A DNA stretch of 64,000 nt. Origin: MPNP01 sp965116235 (lineage in GTDB: Bacteria > Pseudomonadota > Alphaproteobacteria > Rhodobacterales > Rhodobacteraceae). This document shows, one piece after another, positions 17,842-27,452 of the stretch. How positions within the stretch are numbered: position 1 is the stretch's first letter; each line of letters opens with the position of its first letter. A model generated the notes under the pieces. The model was not told the DNA's origin, made no database searches, and saw only the letters and a list, made by a program, of their open reading frames with translations. Both the position numbers and the translations under genes were made by a program. The stretch covers positions 1,178,001-1,242,000 of the forward strand of contig OZ220496.1 of the NCBI GenBank assembly GCA_965116235.1, given 5' to 3'.

Positions 17842-19260
17842 TTACACACACTCCTCATGACGAACGATGTCATCTTCACTCAGATAACTACCGGTCTGCA
17901 CTTCGATTAGCATCACGGGCCCCTCACCGGGATTTTCCATTCGGTGAATTGCCCCCTGCGGAACGTATACTTGACTGTTCTCAGTCACGATTTTCACTTC
18001 GCCATCTACTGTAGTCCTTGCTGTGCCCTCAATAATGATCCAGTGTTTGGACCAGTGATGGTGCGATTTTGGGAGTAGCGTAGCACCTGGACGTATGTGA
18101 ATGCGTCTCACCCGGAAAAGATGACCAGCTACGAGGCTTTCAGACCATCCCCACTGTCGTTGATCCCTGGGAAACGTCTCGGCTTGCTTTGCACCTTTGT
18201 CCTTTAGTTTGGCAACCGCCACCTCAACGTCTTGCGACCGGCTTGCGTCAGCAACAAGAACCGCATCTGACATGGCGACCGTGATAACATTTTCGAGGCC
18301 TATACCGACAACTTCCATCTGACTGTCTTCTGAGCGAAGCAAGCTACTTTTGCAGTCTATTGCGGTCGCGTGACCATGCTCCACAACGCCATTTGCGTCC
18401 GGAGCCGCTTCACGCAATACAGCGTTCCAGCTACCCAAGTCAGACCAGTGCCCGTCATAAGGCACGACAGCAAGATTGTCAGATCGTTCCATGACCGCAT
18501 AGTCAATGGAGATATTTTTAGCCTGTGCCCAAGCCCTTGATTCCAAGTGTAAAAAACCATGATTTTCTGTACCCTGCTTGATGGCGTGCTGGACAGGCTC
18601 CACAAGATCTGGGCAGTGTTGGCGATAAGCGTTTAGAATTGTGCGCACAGAGAAGAGGAATATCCCCGCATTCCAAAGAAACTTCCCGGACTTCAGCATG
18701 TTTTTCGCGGTCTGCTTATCTGGCTTTTCAACAAACCGCTTGAGCGGAACGGCCACCCCTGACATGCTGTCCGTTCCATTTTCCAACTCCAAATACCCAT
18801 AGGCAGTTTCCGGTCGATCTGGCCGGATGCCGAACGTTATTAAATTCCCTCTGCGCGCGGCCTCGGTGCCTACGGTTACAACTGCGCGAAAACTGTCAAC
18901 GTCGGGTACAACTTGATCCGAGGGGGCTACCAGCATCAACTCTTCAGAACCGGCCGTTTGCTCCAGCCAAATCGCTGCCGCTAGTACCGCTGGTGCAGTG
19001 TTGCGCGCCGAAGGCTCAATCAGTATAGCGCCAGGGTCTATGCCAATGTCCGAAAGTTGTTCGGTCACGATAAAGCGAAAATTCGCCCCGGTCAGCACTA
19101 GTGGATTGGCAAAGCAGGAACCGTCAAATCGACGGGCTGAGGCCTGAAAGAGGGACTCACCCCGCCCCAAAAGTTTGGAAAATTGCTTAGGGTAACTTTT
19201 TCGAGAAAGCGGCCAAAGTCGCGTTCCGCTGCCACCGCAAAGGAGAATGGGAGTTATCAT
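17842..19260 (-). CDS. manC: Mannose-1-phosphate guanylyltransferase / mannose-6-phosphate isomerase
   Basis: 472 aa, full length for the bifunctional type II enzyme (ManC/CpsB/AlgA). The N-terminus has LCGGSGTRLWPLSRKSYPKQF, the nucleotidyltransferase signature; VEKPD lies mid-domain. The C-terminal cupin (about residues 350-465) has RPGATLLPKSHHHWSKHWI and VYVPQGAIHRMENPG, the isomerase metal site. It converts mannose-6-P to mannose-1-P and GDP-mannose in the cytoplasm. It is the first gene of the manC-GT4 pair. Confidence 0.95.
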   Translation of the reverse strand: MITPILLCGGSGTRLWPLSRKSYPKQFSKLLGRGESLFQASARRFDGSCFANPLVLTGANFRFIVTEQLSDIGIDPGAILIEPSARNTAPAVLAAAIWLEQTAGSEELMLVAPSDQVVPDVDSFRAVVTVGTEAARRGNLITFGIRPDRPETAYGYLELENGTDSMSGVAVPLKRFVEKPDKQTAKNMLKSGKFLWNAGIFLFSVRTILNAYRQHCPDLVEPVQHAIKQGTENHGFLHLESRAWAQAKNISIDYAVMERSDNLAVVPYDGHWSDLGSWNAVLREAAPDANGVVEHGHATAIDCKSSLLRSEDSQMEVVGIGLENVITVAMSDAVLVADASRSQDVEVAVAKLKDKGAKQAETFPRDQRQWGWSESLVAGHLFRVRRIHIRPGATLLPKSHHHWSKHWIIIEGTARTTVDGEVKIVTENSQVYVPQGAIHRMENPGEGPVMLIEVQTGSYLSEDDIVRHEECV

Positions 19261-19315
19261 ATCAAATCTGCTGATGCCGGGAAAATCTCATGAGCCGTAT
19301 GCATGCAAGGAGAAT

Positions 19316-19411
19316 TCAGGAATTGCCGCCCAAGTAAGCCCGACGCATTTCTTCGTTTTCTACAACACCGTCGCGCGGACCGGACATAAGCATCCGGCTG
19401 GCATGCAGGTT
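19316..19411 (-). pseudogene. C-terminal scrap of an ABC transporter ATPase
   Basis: After the stop of the neighbouring small gene, the same frame reads NLHASRMLMSGPRDGVVENE and then EMRRAYLGGNS before TGA. The ending VRRAYLGG is typical of LptB/LivF-type ATP-binding subunits. Only about 30 codons remain, with no Walker motifs, so the assignment rests on this tail. Confidence 0.35.
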
Positions 19412-19753
19412 CTAGGCATGGTCCAATCTCCAGTGTTTCATGCACTTTATGATTGTGACCAGAACGCCCATGCCGCGTTTTTTCGGATCATTTGCCATAT
19501 GCCAGACATTAATGACGCCCATCGGGTTGACTTCGGCAAGGGATTCATTCAGCGACAGACATTTCGGGTCGGCGTTTGGGCAGGGTGCCTTTTTGACAAG
19601 CTGCTGTTCTCCACCGAATAAAACCGGTGCAGATGTATGGTACAATTGCTCGATCAAGGAATTCGGCGGCAATTTTTCCAACTGTTCCTTGCACCAGTGG
19701 GCGTGGTTGATGATGATGCCCAGAACGGTTGCTGAGTTGTCTTCAACACGCAT
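19412..19753 (-). CDS. Small protein of unknown function, 3' gene of the methyltransferase operon
   Basis: 113 aa beginning MRVEDNSATVLGIIINHAHW. Not recognised. It has no signal peptide or membrane helix and contains a CPNADPKC pair of cysteines. It starts one base after the TGA of the preceding small gene (TGACATG). Together the two could be one gene broken by a frameshift, because the residues run on smoothly across the junction. The coding context is a polysaccharide-modification operon. Confidence 0.45.
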   Translation of the reverse strand: MRVEDNSATVLGIIINHAHWCKEQLEKLPPNSLIEQLYHTSAPVLFGGEQQLVKKAPCPNADPKCLSLNESLAEVNPMGVINVWHMANDPKKRGMGVLVTIIKCMKHWRLDHA

Positions 19754-19754
19754 G

Positions 19755-20015
19755 TCACGATTCCTGCAGCAGATGACCGATGCCCATATAGGTCGGGCAA
19801 TACATCGACGGTTGCGTGATATCTTGGCTGTTCAGCGAGAAGGTGTCCGCCTTGAGGAACACCAGACCAGCCATCGAGTGGAACGTTATGGTTTTACCAG
19901 ATTCACTCTTGGCAACTGATAACTTGGCAACTGATAAATCGAAGGCCATCAATCGTTCCCTCGCTGCGGAGTGGTCTTGACCTGTCCCATCAGCGCTAGT
20001 GATACTCTGACTCAT
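19755..20015 (-). CDS. Small protein of unknown function, coupled to the methyltransferase
   Basis: 86 aa beginning MSQSITSADGTGQDHSAARE. The ATG at 20015 overlaps the TGA that ends the methyltransferase frame (GCATGAGT), so it should be translationally coupled when that frame is on. It contains a short direct repeat, LSVAKLSVAKSE, and no recognised domain. Confidence 0.45.
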   Translation of the reverse strand: MSQSITSADGTGQDHSAARERLMAFDLSVAKLSVAKSESGKTITFHSMAGLVFLKADTFSLNSQDITQPSMYCPTYMGIGHLLQES

Positions 20016-21246
20016 GCCGCCTTGCGAATGGTGATGCCAAAACATGTGGCTGGAAAGCCAGATACGCTCAGCTTTAAGTGACCAGGCTGATAGCACTCAT
20101 CAGACGCCCCCTTGCCTGCCCGACCAACGAGCTCTAGTTCATCAAACGGATAAGGCGGATAAGGCGGGACATCGACAAATATGTCCAATGGATCCGTTCC
20201 CACATGGAAATCCAGATCCTGTACATCATGCCCAGCGCCTTTCAGTCGCGCAGAGATTTCTTCAAAATGGTGTCGCAGAAACAAGACAGTTGACTTATTA
20301 TCGACTGTTCTTTCAGTCTCTGTATAGCTGAATTCAGTGGTGTGAATGGCTACCCCCCCCCTTTGAGCGTTTGCAAGCTGTTTTCGATGAAATCAAGCCC
20401 TTGTTTGATTGACCCCAGATGTTCCAAAGCACAGACAGACCAACAGAAATCGTATTGGTCATCCAAATGTGCTGGAATGTTGTTCATGTCGACATACTGC
20501 AACTCGACGTGTTCGTCAAAACTCGCCCGGTCGCACAAATTTGGGTGGAACGCACTGTCTATTGATGCAGTATGCTGCCCTGACTCCGCCCATCCCCGTC
20601 CAGCGACCTGCTTGGGGTCCAGGTCGGTGACAGTTACATACATGCACTTTGAGGCGAAGTAGGATGGTAGAGGTTCTTCTCCGCATCCGAAACCAATCCC
20701 TCGCCGCCCCTCCTCAAGAACGCCCATACCGTACATGTTTTGCAGGATATAGGCGAACTCCCACAACTTCCGATGCGGAAGCGGTGCGCTGTGAATTTCG
20801 TTCATCCAATAGCGGAACCAGGGACTTTCTACATCAGCTTGCGTGGAAGCTTTGGAAGCCATCACAAAGGGTTCAGTACTGTCGGGTACAGGTAAGCTTT
20901 TAACGCGATCATATACTTCCGCACCTATCGCAAAGCCCTGCTGTTTGACAGACCACTTTATCGCGTTGAGTGATTCAAGTTCCCTCCAAAGCAGTCTTCT
21001 TTTGGATTTGCGGCTTGGAACAAGTCGGGATTTGAAAAATTGCTTTAGCATATCGTCTGGCTCACATGCCATATTTGTCAAAAGGGATTGTACACTTGAT
21101 CGCACGATATAAGTGTCATCCTTGCGGCGTTCAAATTCTTTCTCAGTCGGCTTCCACCTGCCTCTGCCACCTGATTGAATGTAACGTCGAACCTTGTTTG
21201 CATCGCCCAATTTGACAGAATTGCCGGTAGCGACCACATTGTTCAT
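20012..21246 (-). CDS. SAM-dependent methyltransferase, frame interrupted by a C9 tract
   Basis: The 5' part (21246-20350) encodes 298 aa: a long N-terminal region, then GRRGIGFGCGEEPLPSYFA (SAM-binding loop), YVTVTDLDPKQVAG, and YDFCWSVCALEHLGSIKQGL. It ends SLQTLKGGG-stop at nine G in the coding strand. With ten G it continues VAIHTTEFSYTETER, then FLRHHFEEISARLKGAGHDV, to the stop at 20012, about 411 aa, which is a normal end for methyltransferases of this type. In this sequence it is off. The likely substrate is a sugar or lipid in the surface-glycan pathway. Downstream genes at 19755 and 19412 overlap or abut it. Confidence 0.8.
20353..20361 (-). repeat. C9 (coding G9) tract in the methyltransferase gene (out of frame)
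   Basis: Nine C on the plus strand. Ten or seven would join the two halves of the methyltransferase; eight gives a stop after about ten further codons. Confidence 0.9.
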
Positions 21247-21379
21247 TATGTTTTCAATGTCCCGGTCCCGGAAACTGCCGCTCTCCTGCCTGTCTCAGTC
21301 GCGCACACGGGTTCTCGTGCGTTGCTCTAGGCAAAATATCCAACAGGGCCTCTTCGGGATGGAATTTTTCGATTAGAGC

Positions 21380-21530
21380 AAACTGCTTGGAACGTATCAC
21401 TTTGTCATTTCCTCCACTCTCTGTTTTACAATTTGAATTCAGGGTTCAAATCAATCCCAACACGGTGCTGGTCGATCTTGTGTGCCGCTTCCTCATTGGG
21501 AGACATCTGCATCAACCGGATAACCGTAAT
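21380..21530 (-). pseudogene. Decayed remnant: IS1595-like N-terminus joined to a DNA-methyltransferase-like tail (copy A)
   Basis: The minus strand reads VIRLMQMSPNEEAAHK, like the first residues of IS1595 transposases, then VGIDLNPEF, like the C-terminal SAM-pocket strand of N4/N6 DNA methyltransferases. The paralogous copy at 23195-23345 reads LMQIFPNEESAYKVG then HSIGTDLDPYYVQIAKQR. Neither copy is open. The join is an inference from short similarities. Confidence 0.35.
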
Positions 21531-21652
21531 GCCCTGCCTATATGCTTTATCCGTTGCGTTCATTGGCTTGTATCCAAATTTTCAGTGTCATATCATGTCA
21601 AAAGTGGATGATCAAGCATACAATCCGCCATGGAATTGTCTCTCGGTGGACT

Positions 21653-22674
21653 CTAAATTAAGCTGAGTAGGCTCTTTAAACGATGCTTGAGTTTGTATCG
21701 AATCCAAATTAGAAAACCCCTGTAGGGAACATCTCCTTCCCAATTCCAGTGTATTCGCTCTATTTCGTCTTTGACAAGTCTTCTGAGGAAACGAGAGTTT
21801 TCCGCGTTGTAAAAAGGAACTGCCCTAAGTGCTGAGCACACTTCTCCAATAGTTATGCTGTGAGTTTCGTCTTTAAGGAACGAAACAAAGTCTTGGTGCA
21901 CATCACTCGCCCGCTCTTTTGACGATACTTCTTGTTCCAATAGAAATTGGAATCGCTCAGAGTTGACTCTTCTCATGACTCTACGGCATAGATCCTTTTG
22001 CTTGGTGGTAGTTTGCTGGCTGTATCTTCGATATTTGTAAGTTATTTCGGGAATGTTGGCAAATTCAACAAATGGCTCCAGTTCCGAATAAAATTTGGTA
22101 TCCTCCGCTCCATTGTACTCGTCGCGGTACTGCACATTCGGGGGCAGTGCTGAAACACGCATCATAGAGTTCGCACAACATACGTGAATTGGTAGGAAGC
22201 AACCAAATATTTCATGGTGAGATAGTGGATTTGTGATTTGCTTACTTTCATCTCCAAACTCTTCGTACCCCCCCCCACAACACCGATGTTAGGGTGTTTC
22301 TCCATGAAATCATATTGGAGTTGCAATCGATCAGGAAGCGAAATATCATCGCCATCCATGTGCGCAATGTACTTGCCCCTAGCCAAGAAACAACCATGGT
22401 TCAATCCTCCAGACTTGCCCGGAGTATTCGGGTTTTTATGAAGGTGAATGCGACCATCGTCGAAGGAATTGATGATCTCCCTCGTCCGGTCGGTTGAGTT
22501 GTCATCAACGACAATCAACTCAAAATCTCTGAAGGTTTGATCCAGAATAGACTGAATGGCTTCAGTGACGTAGAGTTCTTCGTCTCGGACAACCATTACA
22601 ACGCTGATTGCTACATCTTTTGGAGCTGTGTTCTGTTCTTCGCGGGTTTGTTCAGTCATGACATTATGATCCAT
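21653..22674 (-). CDS. GT2 glycosyltransferase, frame interrupted by a C9 tract (off)
   Basis: The start is taken at the ATG at 22674 (MDHNVMTEQTREEQNT) by comparison with the paralogue at 25229-26251. The 5' part has the GT2 (GT-A) domain: ISVVMVVRDEELYVTEAI, FELIVVDDNSTDRTREI (first Asp site) and MDGDDISLPDRLQLQYD (DxD). After HPNIGVV the nine-G tract puts the frame one base off, and the protein would end 45 residues later. The matching 3' part is open at 21653-22165 (MMRVSALPPNVQYRDEYNGA and onward). One extra G restores about 340 aa. It shares roughly 85% of residues with the paralogue. Confidence 0.85.
22268..22276 (-). repeat. C9 (coding G9) tract in GT2 copy A (out of frame)
   Basis: Compared with the paralogue the base before the tract is missing (GTTGT plus G9, against GTTGTT plus G9), so ten G would be needed for an open gene. 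Confidence 0.9.
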
Positions 22675-22710
22675 TTTCGATTCAGGGAACTTAGAGACGG
22701 AACACATTAC

Positions 22711-23128
22711 GAATTACCTGCAAGCAAAACTTATTTTACTCTCACCTGAGTGGCTGTGAACGTGCAGAAGTTTTCTGCTTATGGGACGGTATCAAGTACC
22801 GTTTCAGAGCGACACAAGCAGTTCGTACCTGTTGTCGCTGTCGGTTCTGTACGATGGTGGTCGCGGACGTTGGAAGTTTGGCCAGACTTTGGTGCTTGGT
22901 CTCGAGTTTTGTTTGGAGGGTCTGCAGGGGGCTTCTTCTCGAAGCTAGACCGCCAGCGTTTCAAGCATGCCACCGGCCAATTCGCTGGCGGAGTACGTTG
23001 CGGTGGCTGAAGGGTTCATTGTTTGCCCCAGCAAGCATCTGGCCTGATACTCTCGATGGGGCAAGTCGCCAGAAGACCTGGTACGATCCTGGAAAAATAG
23101 GTAATATATGATTAAATCAAATCATCAG
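22711..23128. other. Spacer between the duplicated units with IS630 debris
   Basis: Plus-strand residues GGFFSKLDRQRFKHATGQF at about 22927-22983 match the VEGFFSKLARQRLKDAIFNS segment (catalytic Glu helix) of the IS630 transposase at 32531-33722. The rest is unrecognised. Confidence 0.5.
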
Positions 23129-23194
23129 GCAAAACATCCAATAAGTCCATCTTCGAGATGGAATTTTTTGATCAGAGCAAACTGCTCAGAGCAT

Positions 23195-23345
23195 GACACT
23201 CTGTCATTTCCTCCGCTTTCTCTGTTTTGCAATCTGAACGTAATAAGGGTCCAAATCGGTCCCAATACTGTGCCGGCCAACCTTGTACGCCGATTCCTCA
23301 TTGGGAAAAATCTGCATCAAACTGATAACCGAAACGCCTTACCCG
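23195..23345 (-). pseudogene. Decayed remnant, copy B
   Basis: Same structure as 21380-21530: LMQIFPNEESAYKVG followed by GTDLDPYYVQIAKQRKR on the minus strand, with stops on either side. Confidence 0.35.
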
Positions 23346-23441
23346 TATGCCCTGCCCGGGGCGTTCATTGGCTTATATCCAAATTTTTTGGTGGCATATC
23401 ACGCCAAAAGTGGGTGATCAAGCACACCGCTCCTCATAGAT

Positions 23442-25206
23442 AGTGCCTGTCCGAAAAGCAATGTTTTTCCGCTCTGACCGCCCTGTCACGCTGTTTTGGT
23501 CTTGCGAAGAATCGTCCAAAAGACTAAAAAGTCCGTGATTGGGGCTCTGTGGCCGCAATCTTCGTGTGTTTTTCAACGGGAGTATGGGAGTATCGGATGC
23601 GCCACTGGATCAAGCCGGCCCAGCTGGGCACGACGGCCATTGAGACACTGATCATTGACCCGAAGTCGCGGGACGACATTGAGGCGGTTCTCCGGGGGTT
23701 GCAACATCTGTATGTGCGTCATTGGCAAGAGCTGGAAGCGATTTTTGACGAGGAGTTCTGTCCGGATGTGGACTGGAGCAATGGTCGTCCGGGCATGGAT
23801 GTCTGGTCGATTCTGGTAGCCGGCGTTCTGAAGCAGGGGATTGGTTGCGATTTTGACCGGTTGCGCAGCCTGGTGAACCATCATGGGCTGGTGCGCACCA
23901 TGATGGGTCATGATGACGGGTTTGCGCGGGGGCGCTACGAGTTTCCGACCTTGGTGGACAATGTGGCGTTGCTGACGCCGGCCTTGCTGGAGCGTGTGGG
24001 TCCGCTGCTGGTGGCGAGCGGCCACAAGGTGGCGCGAAAAAAGCCTGGTGCCGTGTTGCGCGGCCGGGTTGACAGTTTTTGCGTGGAGACGGATGTCCAT
24101 TATCCGACGGATGTCCATCTTCTGTGGGATGCGGTTCGGAGTCTGGTCCGCATCGCGACACGGGAGGCGCAGCGCCACGGCCTGTCCGGCTGGCGTCAGA
24201 GCCGGCATGTGCAGACCCGGTTACGACAGGGCTTTCATCGCGTGCGCATCCGGCGGCGCCAGACGCCCAAGCGTGTGCGTGCGTATCGGCGCCTGGGGCG
24301 CCGTTTGATCACGCAAGCCGACCGGACACGGGCGGGGTTGATCATGGTGGGCGCGGGACTGGGCGTGAGCCGGATGAATCATTTCCGGTCGTGTGCGGTG
24401 CGTCTGATGGATCCGGTGGAACGGCGCTTGCTCAAGGGCGGGATCATTCCTCAGGACGAGAAGCTGTTTTCGGTGTTTGAGCCGCACACGCGCTGGGTGG
24501 CCAAGGGCAAGGCGGGGCGGCCGGTGGAGCTGGGAGTGCCGGTCGGCATTCTGGAGGACCAGCACCAGTTTCTGCTGCATCATGCCATCATGTGGGAAGG
24601 TCATGATGTCGATTATGCGGTGCCGATGGTGCAGGCCGCCCAGGCGCAGTATCCGGACTTGCGGGAGTGCAGCTTTGACCGCGGGTTTCACAGTCCGGCG
24701 AACCGCCGGACCCTGGATGCGCTGCTGGACGTGAATGCCCTGCCGACGAAGGGATACCGCTCAGCGGCCGCGCGGGAGCGGGAGGCCGAGGTGGGGTTTG
24801 CCACGGCGCGGCACCAGCATCCGGCGGTGGAGTCGGCCATTCATCACTTGGAACATCGCGGCCTGGATCGGGTGCGCAGCCATGGACGCGACGGGTTTGC
24901 CCAGACGGTGGCTCTGGCGGTGCTGGCGGCCAATGGCCACCGCCTGGGGCGTTTGATCCGCCAGCTCGAATAACCCCACCCGGGCTCCTCCCTTCGGTCT
25001 TGACACCCGGATCGGTCGCCCCGATGACCGGCGCGGTGTGTCACGCAGGCGGGACGATGACCGGATCCGCCGGTTGCGCAGCGGATTTTGGGTCCGGAAA
25101 GCCGTTTGAAGCCCCCAAAAGGACATCCGAATGAGGCTTGCAAGACCCCTCGGGATCCGATACGATGAAACGCCTGGCAAAAATAGGGGGTTTTCTACCA
25201 GGCACT
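23442..25206 (+). mobile_element. Intact ISNCY-family element (copy 2)
   Basis: The ends are AGTGCCTGTCCGAAAAGC and, reading inward from the right, AGTGCCTGGTAGAAAACC. AGAT flanks it on both sides (23438-23441 and 25207-25210). Removing the element and one AGAT gives continuous similarity to unit A, which supports a 4 bp target duplication. Confidence 0.9.
23597..24973 (+). CDS. ISNCY-family transposase
   Basis: 458 aa from the ATG at 23597 (MRHWIKPAQLGTTAIETL). The frame is open back to 23549, but that part spans the element's 5' region. Recognised from the ISNCY (ISDol1-like) pattern: WSILVAGVLKQGIGCDFDRL, VETDVHYPTDVHLLWDAV, EKLFSVFEPHTRWVAKGKAG and SFDRGFHSPANRRTL, ending HRLGRLIRQLE. 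No interruption is present, so it may be functional. It probably acts in trans on the defective copy 1 at 6756-8496. Confidence 0.88.
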   Translation: MRHWIKPAQLGTTAIETLIIDPKSRDDIEAVLRGLQHLYVRHWQELEAIFDEEFCPDVDWSNGRPGMDVWSILVAGVLKQGIGCDFDRLRSLVNHHGLVRTMMGHDDGFARGRYEFPTLVDNVALLTPALLERVGPLLVASGHKVARKKPGAVLRGRVDSFCVETDVHYPTDVHLLWDAVRSLVRIATREAQRHGLSGWRQSRHVQTRLRQGFHRVRIRRRQTPKRVRAYRRLGRRLITQADRTRAGLIMVGAGLGVSRMNHFRSCAVRLMDPVERRLLKGGIIPQDEKLFSVFEPHTRWVAKGKAGRPVELGVPVGILEDQHQFLLHHAIMWEGHDVDYAVPMVQAAQAQYPDLRECSFDRGFHSPANRRTLDALLDVNALPTKGYRSAAAREREAEVGFATARHQHPAVESAIHHLEHRGLDRVRSHGRDGFAQTVALAVLAANGHRLGRLIRQLE

Positions 25207-25228
25207 AGATATCATCTCTCGATGGACT

Positions 25229-26251
25229 CTAAACCAGGTTGAGCAAACTCTTCAGGCGATGCTTGAGTTTGTATCGAATCCAAGTTAAAACGTCCCTGTA
25301 GGGAGCATCTCCTCCCCAATTGCAGCGTATTCGCTCTATTTCGCGCTCGACAAATTTTCTGATAAAATAGGAGTTTTCCGTGTTGTACAAAGAGACTGCC
25401 CTAAGTGCTGAGCACACTTCCTTAATGCCTGTGCGGTGAGTCTCATCGCTAAGGAACAAAACAAAGTCCTGATGCGTATTATTTCCTTGCTCTTTTGATG
25501 GTTCCTTTTGTTCCAATAGCGATTGGAATCGCTCAGAGTTGACTCTTCTTATAATTTTGCGGCATAGCTCCTTCCGCTTGGTGGTAATCTGCCGGCTGTG
25601 TTGTCGATATCTGTAAGTTATTTCGGGAATGTTGGCAAATTCGGCAAACGGCTCCAGTTCCGAAAAGAATTTATAATCCTCGGCTCCGTTATACTCGTCA
25701 CGATACTGCACACTTGGAGGCAATGCTGAAACACGCATTATGGTGTTCGCACAACATATGCGAATTAGCAGGAAGGAACCAAATATTTCTTGGTGAGATG
25801 CTGGATTTATGATTTGCGTACTTTCATCTCCAAACTCCTCGTACCCCCCCCCAACAATACCGATGTTGGGATGTTTTTCCATAAAATCATATTGGAGCTG
25901 CAATCGATCAGGAAGCGAAATATCATCGCCATCCATGTTCGCAATATACTTCCCCCTAGCCAAGAAATAACCGTAATTCAATCCTCCAGACTTGCCCGGA
26001 GCATTAGGGTTTTTATGAAGGTGAATGCGATCATCGTCGAAGGAATTGATGATCTCCCTCGTTCGGTCAGTTGAGTTGTCGTCAACGACAATCAACTCAA
26101 GATCTCTGAAGGTTTGATCCAAAATCGATTGAATGGCTTCGGCGATGTAGAGCTCTTCGTTTCGAACAACCATTACAACGCTGATTGCCACATCTTCCGG
26201 AACTATGTTCTGTTCTTCGTGGGTCTGCTCAGTCATGACATTATGGTTCAT
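25229..26251 (-). CDS. GT2 glycosyltransferase, tract in frame (on)
   Basis: 340 aa, start MNHNVMTEQTHEEQN. GT2 catalytic domain in the first 220 residues: AISVVMVVRNEELYIAEAI, LELIVVDDNSTDRT, NMDGDDISLPDRLQLQ with the DxD, and CANTIMRVSALPP, EDYKFFSELEPFAEFANIP for the acceptor side. The C-terminal 100 residues are charged and end in YKLKHRLKSLLNLV. Nine G at 25844-25852 encode GGG of IVGGGYEEF in frame. Cytoplasmic, transferring a sugar to a growing surface glycan; donor and acceptor unknown. It is the paralogue of the gene at 21653-22674. Confidence 0.9.
   Translation of the reverse strand: MNHNVMTEQTHEEQNIVPEDVAISVVMVVRNEELYIAEAIQSILDQTFRDLELIVVDDNSTDRTREIINSFDDDRIHLHKNPNAPGKSGGLNYGYFLARGKYIANMDGDDISLPDRLQLQYDFMEKHPNIGIVGGGYEEFGDESTQIINPASHQEIFGSFLLIRICCANTIMRVSALPPSVQYRDEYNGAEDYKFFSELEPFAEFANIPEITYRYRQHSRQITTKRKELCRKIIRRVNSERFQSLLEQKEPSKEQGNNTHQDFVLFLSDETHRTGIKEVCSALRAVSLYNTENSYFIRKFVEREIERIRCNWGGDAPYRDVLTWIRYKLKHRLKSLLNLV
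25844..25852 (-). repeat. C9 (coding G9) tract in GT2 copy B (in frame)
   Basis: Encodes three glycines of GIVGGGYEE. Any change not a multiple of three would truncate the enzyme at about residue 130-190. Confidence 0.9.
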
Positions 26252-26489
26252 TTCCGTTTCGATTCAGGGAACCCGCTAACGGAATGCGTTTCCTCTGGTT
26301 ATAGACCGATTCACGGTTCACAGGCATATACTGCATGTGAATTGCCCTTGTGGGTTCTCGTGCCATTCGTTTGTTAAGGTTTACGCTTCAATTCGGTTTC
26401 ACAATGCAGTGGGATTGAGGCGCTTCAAGATGAATTATTGTCTACCGTCACCAAATTGTAGGCTATCCCGGGAATGTTGGATCAGGGAA

Positions 26490-27452
26490 TTACAGCTCGG
26501 CCAAGGCAAATTCGAGTTCCTGATGAACGGATGCATACTTCTGAAACGCATTTCTTGGATGAGAATTACCGCGTTGAATCTTCATGTTCCAAGGCTTTGG
26601 CCCACGCATGTAATGCCAAATTTTAGGATTGTCTGTTGCCTCTTTGATTTGGTCAAACAAAAATGCTGGAGTCTTCTTGTTCCAGAATTTAAGTCTATGG
26701 AGACTTTTGATAAGGTATGGGCTTATGTTCCACCCGAGGGGTAGCTGATAAACATTGCCCCGAAAAAACTGATTCAAGCGGTCTTGCTCAGGGAAGTTGT
26801 CAAAAAACGGCTGCAACCCCTCTACGCTTAAATATTCCCGATTGGGGTGGAGTTTACGGATCACCGAACAATCCATCAACAGCACTCCCGCATTGAAGTA
26901 TAGATTTTTGGCAGTCGGAACAAATCCGAGTGAAAGATAGTATTGTAGTTCCCACTCTCTTATCCTTCGGGTTCGGGTTGGTGTAAAAATATCAGAAACC
27001 TTTCGGATCAGCAGTCTTGGCAGTTTGCTCATCATCGCGATATCCGGAGCCCCGCCGATAGGATAATCGTGCAAGTCGATGCCCAATAACTTGTTAGGGT
27101 CTTTGACAATCAGGGTGTCGGCGTCAAGAAATAGACAGCGGTCTTCGACGAGTTGAGGCAGAATGAGGGGCAGAAGCGTTACATTAGGATAAAAGGGTGA
27201 CCGATAATCCTTCCTGCGATCTTTGTATTCAGAAAATCGCTGAAGCTCACCGGAATCAAATGCCTCAAGGGAAATTTCGACTTTGCCTTGAAGCAATTCT
27301 TTTACCTGATGCACCTTCCTGGAATCCGCGTTACTCAATCCCTCACCATAGATGGTTACAGCAACCGGTTGACTTGTGACCTTCCAAATTGAGTAAATTG
27401 ACACCAAGGCAGGGAAAAGGTAGCCCGAGTTGACACCGTACACTATTTGCAT
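26490..27452 (-). CDS. GT8 family glycosyltransferase
   Basis: 320 aa, start MQIVYGVNSGYLFPALVSIY. CLFLDADTLIVKDPNKLL carries the DxD metal site. YFNAGVLLMDCSVIRKL, FPEQDRLNQFFRGNVYQLPL and IWHYMRGPKPW are the usual acceptor and C-terminal GT8 motifs. At the position of the G tract in its two relatives it has LLQGKVEISL with no homopolymer, so it should be constitutive. It shares its start context and most of its length with the genes at 27882 and 13386/16203. The three look like a local expansion that varies the outer glycan. Confidence 0.9.
   Translation of the reverse strand: MQIVYGVNSGYLFPALVSIYSIWKVTSQPVAVTIYGEGLSNADSRKVHQVKELLQGKVEISLEAFDSGELQRFSEYKDRRKDYRSPFYPNVTLLPLILPQLVEDRCLFLDADTLIVKDPNKLLGIDLHDYPIGGAPDIAMMSKLPRLLIRKVSDIFTPTRTRRIREWELQYYLSLGFVPTAKNLYFNAGVLLMDCSVIRKLHPNREYLSVEGLQPFFDNFPEQDRLNQFFRGNVYQLPLGWNISPYLIKSLHRLKFWNKKTPAFLFDQIKEATDNPKIWHYMRGPKPWNMKIQRGNSHPRNAFQKYASVHQELEFALAEL

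Larger units (their letters stand above)
21331..22710 (-). repeat. 1.4 kb duplicated unit A (decayed remnant plus GT2 gene)
   Basis: Similar along its length to 23129-26290 once the ISNCY element in that copy is removed. The order is the same: a remnant of about 300 bp followed by a GT2 gene on the minus strand. The copies have diverged by many substitutions, so the duplication is not very recent. Confidence 0.8.
23129..26290 (-). repeat. Duplicated unit B, interrupted by the ISNCY element
   Basis: Counterpart of 21331-22710. Deleting 23442-25206 and one 4 bp target copy leaves about 1.39 kb aligned end to end with unit A. Confidence 0.8.
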
